From Hsuehochloa calcarea (taxonomy: Eukaryota; Streptophyta; Magnoliopsida; Poales; Poaceae): DNA of 64,000 nt. Shown piece after piece: positions 59,305-64,000 of the stretch. Under the pieces are notes generated by a model that had not been told where the DNA came from, made no database searches, and saw only the letters and a list, made by a program, of their open reading frames with translations. The position numbers and the translations under genes are program-made. Every line of letters begins with the position of its first letter. Positions within the stretch are counted from its first letter, which is position 1. The DNA lies in the NCBI GenBank assembly GCA_036346395.1, contig CM070596.1, positions 25,396,177 through 25,460,176 on the forward strand. Direction: 5' to 3'.

Positions 59305-60102
59305 TGAGAGACCATGTGAGAGGTCCTCCACTCTGAGTGATGAGTATTTGACAAGTGTGTTGATAAGATTGAGAGTTGAGGTTTTCGGTTTGGGTGCTTT
59401 ACAGTTTGAGTCGGAAATCGGAACTACCGTGTGTATGGAGCGGAAGTTCGATTAATCAGAACTACCGTGTTGGAAAAGGAACTTCCGATTTATCCGGTTT
59501 TGCTCTCGGCTGAAGGAAATCGGAACTACCGCACAAGGGGTAGCGGAGTGTCCGAAAATTCTGACATTATGTGTTCTCTAAGATATCAAATCGGAATTAT
59601 ATATCTGAAAAGTCGGTTATTCCGGATATCAGAAGTACCGCAGTGTTGAGCGCGGAACTTCCGATATTCCTGACAAGTGCGGATGTTCCAGAAATCGGAA
59701 CTTCCATTGTGGTAAATCTTGAACTTCCGATTGTGTCGAGCTATCGCGCGAGAAGGATAAATTGTGATTTTGATTTTGTATGAGTTTGAGTCTTATACAA
59801 ATATTGATGCTATGATATTGTGCAATGCTATGTGATGTGTTTTTATGCATGTTGTTGCGGGGCATCAAGATGGAGTCGTGGCGAGACACGTGGACCGGAC
59901 TAGGCGCAGGAGGCGTTGAGGTCAGAACGGTCGGGATTTGTCGAAGACGGCGTGAATCTTGAAGCGGTTGCGAGTTGTGCACAACAAGGTGTACGGGAGG
60001 CTTCCAGAAGGTGCGCAAGGGGCGAAAGGGTCTTTTCGCAAAGCGGCAAAAGTGGAGGCGGTTCCGTTCGGGTGTAGCGGGCTTAATGGGTTGGAGGCCC
60101 AT
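59305..60102 (+). repeat. Partial LTR-like region with CGGAACTACCG palindromes
   Basis: After gag, short complementary motifs (ATCGGAACTACCG, GGAACTTCCGAT) repeat from 59404 to 59725. They are followed by AT-rich DNA and GAGGTCAGAACGG near 59920. This is the same layout as 55265-55870 (palindromes, spacer, GAGGTCCAGAACG) but with different palindromes. It is probably the U3 of a second, diverged Copia LTR starting near 59357 (TGTTGATAAG), cut by the insertion at 60103. Confidence 0.5.
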
Positions 60103-63100
60103 TGTAACATCCCAAAGTTCTGTTACCAAAATAAAATATATAAAGTTATTATTTTATTGGATTTTCTGACTGTCGAAGATTTTCTCGATTTTTCTGTAAC
60201 CTAAAAAGAGTTTTCACTGTTAAAAGTAAAATAATAATACTAATAATTTAATTTCTTGGTTTTAATGTCAAAAAGAAAGTTTATTAAGTTTATTTGATTT
60301 TCTGTGATTTTATTGGATTTAAAATTGAAAAATAAAATTTTAATTAATTTCTGGTATTTAAAAAGGGTTTTCCTATTTTCTAGAAAATGAAATCAAAAAT
60401 AAAAGTCAACTTTCAGTTGGAATTATTTTTATTGAGTCCAAAATAATTCTAGAATTTTTTGGGAATTTTTCTAGAATTTTTGACCTGTTTTTACTATTTT
60501 CTAAAGTGCTCTCAACTTGTGGTTAATTTGAATTTCGAAAATTATTTAATAAAAAAAAAATCAGAAAAAGGGAGTTCCCATCCGGTCACCCATCTTTCCC
60601 CTGCTCTAATATGTGCACGCTTAACTCCAAAGTTCCTACAGCATGTGCTACCAACAGGCCATTTGGTTTGTATTGAGTAGTATTTCCCCTTCCTCTCTTT
60701 TATCTATTTTTTGATTGCTTCTTCAACCTCCAACCGAGAGCATTTTCTTCTCTGTAGTTTTCTTTCTTCCATGAGCATATCAATGGCAACCACCACCACC
60801 GAGTGCAGCCGGCCACCACCGACCACACCACCGGCTGCTCCTCACCCGCCGCCCTACTCGGCCACCGGCCACCGCCTCCGCCGCCCATGTCGGCCGTAGC
60901 CATGAACAAAAGCTCCGAAGCTCCATTAATGGCCGCCTTCACTCTTTCTTCCGTTTCTCCTCACTCAATGCACCAAATTGAATGCCGTCTGTGCCCACAC
61001 GTCCGTAGTAACGTCACCTACATTACTACACCATCAATTGACCGTTTCTTCCTCCCATTTAAGAGCAGTTTTCAGTTTTCCGATTGACATTATTACACCC
61101 GAAAATATCGTTTCTTCTCTCTTGAATTCTCACCAATCCGGCCACCCCCTCCCCTATATAAAGCGACCTCCAGCAGCTCCTCTACACCCTCAACACACCC
61201 CCAAAACCTCTCCTCCCCTCTCCCCTTGGTTTGGCCACATTTGCGATTTGAAGTTCGCCGTCAGTTCTTCGTTCTTCCTCTCGTGCGTCGCCTCCGGTGG
61301 AGCTTCGCCACTTTCGACACCACCATCGGCACCGCGACGTCGTGCTCTACGCGTGGATGCCTTCGCTTCGTCAAGTTGTCGCCGGAGCACCACCACCCCT
61401 TTCCATGGCCGACGGCTCTCGGCGCCGCCGCCGCCGTCGTCGACCACCCCGGACCGCGCCGTCACCACCATCGGCTCCGTCTTGACGTCGGCAATCCATT
61501 TTGGTAATTTCCCGGCCACTCTTCCCTCTCTTTCCCCTGGCGCCATCACCTTCCTCCTTTCTCTGTTGCTTCGCTTCTTGGAGAAGATGAACAGTAGCTT
61601 ACTAGTTATTAGTCTTGTACTGTGCAAACTAAATTAGGTTGTGAAATTCATTCCGAAATCCATTGCTCTCTAATGCAAACTCCGAATCCGATAATTCTTA
61701 CTCGTAAAATCATCTAAATTCATCCTTTATTTTTGAGTATTTATTTTGTAATTTCCAGTTTTTATTATATTATAGCTGTTTTTCTATTTGCGCGTCGTCG
61801 CCGCGACCGGTCGTCGCCGGGCGAACTGCTACCGTTGGGTATAGTGCATCGCCAAGATTCCATATTCGTTGTCCGCCGGCCATCTCTCCATTCCTATCGC
61901 CTGCACGGCCAGTTCTTCCGCTCATTACACTATTCACGTATGCATGAAAATGAATAGTGCCATGCAAACTACTATTCACTCTCCTTCCTAATTTCGTTTC
62001 TCCCTCATACGAACTCCGATTCCATCGATTCAAATTCCTATATTCATATAAAGTCGATATCTTACTTCCAGTATTTATTTATTAATTTTTGGATTTTATT
62101 TGGATTTCATTTGAATGCTATTTGAATTTGGATCGTTTACGCGTATAGATTTCGACGACTTCGGACATCCGCATTTCGACACCGTTTGAGAATAACATAT
62201 AACCAAGCAAGGCAAGTTATACCTTTGATCATATTTGATCCCAATATTTCAAATTATTTAAATTCTGTTTGAAATTATTATTGCATGCTATTTCTATTCA
62301 AGTAATTTAAATACATGTTTTTAAATTATAGTTATTCCCATTGCCATTGTATAGCCAACTTTGCTATTGAATGAAACATACCTTGACACATTAGATAAAA
62401 ATCTGGTTTATGCAGAGTATGAACCAAAATATTTTGGGAAAAATTATGCTTAGACATGCTTAGACCAAAAATGTTGATTCAGAATTTGGCCCAAATGATC
62501 AACAATTGTTTAAAAGCTCGTGACATTGGTTTGTCATGGAAGATTTTACAAATGACTTTGAAAAGCAAAAATGAAAAGTTGGTTTGTACTTGGCGAAATG
62601 GATGCTTGGTGGGTGCGAGGTTTATGCACGGCTCAATCTGGTAGGATTGAGGCCCGGGTTATTTTGAAAGTCGCCCAAGTCGATTAAGGACCGGTCTTGA
62701 GCCGCATCTTGCAAAGCTCCACCGTACTACCACAAGTGCGGAATGGGACAAAGCTAAGTGAATAATTTACAACGTTCCATTGTTAGTTGTGCCATTTTGG
62801 TGTGTGGGTGTCGGTTAGACAGTATTCCCACTTGGTACAAGAGGGGTTTCCATGGTGGTTAACCCAATGGAAGTGAAACCTTAGCGGCGCAAGAGGGCTT
62901 CTAGCGGATGGTTAATCCAAAGGAAGTGAAACCTTAGCGGGCATGACTACTTTGGAATGACGCATTGTAAAGGTCTCGTGATAATCACTTAGTCGCACAC
63001 CTACGGAAGTGTGTCAGACGGACATTAAAAGTTGATTATCTCTTGTGGGTAAAGTTGTACCACCTCTGCAGAGTGTAAAACTATTCGAATAGCCGTGTCC

Positions 63101-63748
63101 ACGGTCATGGACATGCTGAGCAAAGCCACTCAAAGTTAGACTTTGGTTTTTGATTTCAAAAGATTTTTATAAATGATTTGAGGATGGTTAATCCTTGTGG
63201 TAAAATTGGGCGGTTAGCCATGTGATAGGAGGGTATCCATCACCATGTTTCATATGGAGGTTATCCTACTATAAAACTTGAGAATTTATAAAAATGAATT
63301 TTAGTTATTAAATAACTGCTTTGGAACTTAGTAACAAATATTTAAAGAAAACATTGCTTTATGCAAATTCAACCAATAAGCCTTCCTTTGATATATCCAT
63401 GCATGCATTAACTCTGTTATTGGGTGTAACTTGCGAGCACGGTAGTTGTGCTCACCCTTGCTTCATGCAAATAAATTTCAGAGGAGAAGGACTTCGGATC
63501 TCGACGACTAGGCCGCTACCCCAGTCGATTGCCTGTGGCAGATCAACTGGACCCCACTACTTCTTCGCCTTCCGCTGTGTTTGTTTAATGTTGGCTTGTA
63601 AGCCTTTCTTGTAATCAACTCTGCTATTTATTAATAAAGTTGTGCGATTTATGGATGTTACCATATCTGTTTACTGTGTGAACTAGCTACTGATCATGGG
63701 ACTAGTTCGAAATGCACGAGGATTCTGGGTGTTACTCCCGGTCCGATG
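60103..63748 (+). repeat. 5' LTR of plus-strand gypsy element F (~3.6 kb)
   Basis: It starts TGTAACATCCCAAAG, like the B and C LTRs. The TATA box TATATAAA lies at 61155-61162 and is followed by GC-rich leader-like sequence to 61500. AATAAA at 63633-63638 may be the poly(A) signal, which would make R unusually long. The end lies near GGTCCGATGA at ~63748, just before a degraded primer site. The frames at 60803-61637 are in LTR leader sequence and show no domain. The right end of the element is outside the window. Confidence 0.75.
61155..61162 (+). promoter_or_regulatory. TATA box of LTR F
   Basis: CCCCTATATAAAGCGACC is a strong plant TATA box. It is followed by a short CT/CA-rich leader of the kind seen in the other gypsy LTRs here. 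Confidence 0.65.
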
Positions 63749-63749
63749 A

Positions 63750-64000
63750 AAATAGTATCGAGCCATGTCGATCGTAGGTCGTGACCTAGTTAGAATGGAC
63801 GTTAGTTGAATACTTCAAAACTTATTTTATATAACAAGAAAAATAATGTGTTCTCTCCTCATCTTGGTCATCTATCTATCTTTAGTTCCTTCATGATATT
63901 CTTTCTTACCTAACTCTCTCATCACCATTTTGTAATGTTAAATGGATCCTCTTGCCCTTGAAAAATTTCTATAATTGGTCAGCACGATTATTAACCCTTA
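63750..64000 (+). other. Primer-binding site and start of leader of element F
   Basis: TAGTATCGAGCCATG at about 63752-63766 matches TGGTATCAGAGCCATG apart from one substitution and one A missing from CAG. The remaining bases are AT-rich leader. Gag and pol, if present, lie beyond the window. Confidence 0.6.

Noticed and set aside
60803..61637. 94 and 219 codon plus-strand frames
   Set aside because: They fall across the TATA box of LTR F, are Ser/Pro/Arg-rich and have no homology I recognise.

Overview
This is repeat-rich nuclear DNA from a flowering plant, most likely a grass (Poaceae). I base that on nested Ty3/gypsy chromoviruses with plant initiator-tRNA primer sites, Copia LTRs of grass type and a Stowaway-like MITE end. 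The genus cannot be resolved by eye. I found no bacterial genes, CRISPR array, rRNA or tRNA gene, and no intact host protein gene. The one host gene I can support is a microRNA precursor of the miR156/157 family at about 31.56-31.72 kb.

Region 1-29465 is one minus-strand CRM-clade chromovirus (element A). Its 3' LTR (1-920) is cut by the window start and its 5' LTR is 28385-29465. A second insertion (element B, 1833-23275) splits its integrase and is flanked by an exact TATAC duplication. B is a tandem array: two complete ~4.0 kb LTRs, two truncated LTRs at the ends, and three gag-pol units of a Tekay/Del-like chromovirus. Only the middle unit (9706-14958) spans all domains.

Region 29466-34721 is a less TE-dense island. 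It holds a plus-strand Copia solo LTR (29631-30966, TSD ATTTC), the microRNA gene with its own TATA box, MITE-like and CACTA-like ends, and a plus-strand gypsy LTR remnant.

Region 34722-51871 starts with a CRM-type solo LTR (34727-35834, TSD AACAT). It continues with an old degenerate CRM-like element (D, about 36100-51871). D was hit by a ~2.1 kb solo LTR (G, TSD GCTGA), and G was later hit by element C (38516-49469, TSD CTTCC). C has two 4.2 kb LTRs but keeps only integrase and leader sequence between them.

Region 51872-64000 holds a minus-strand gypsy-type LTR (52526-55197), a Copia (probably Sirevirus-like) LTR plus a decayed gag with no pol, a second and different Copia-like LTR piece, and the 5' LTR of a plus-strand gypsy element (60103-~63748) that runs out of the window.

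The exact target-site duplications give an insertion order: D, then G, then C; and A, then B. Near-identical copies of B and C differ mainly at CAG/CTG/CCG sites, in a way that suggests systematic sequencing error at methylated cytosines. Many 'frameshifts' in B and C may therefore not be real.
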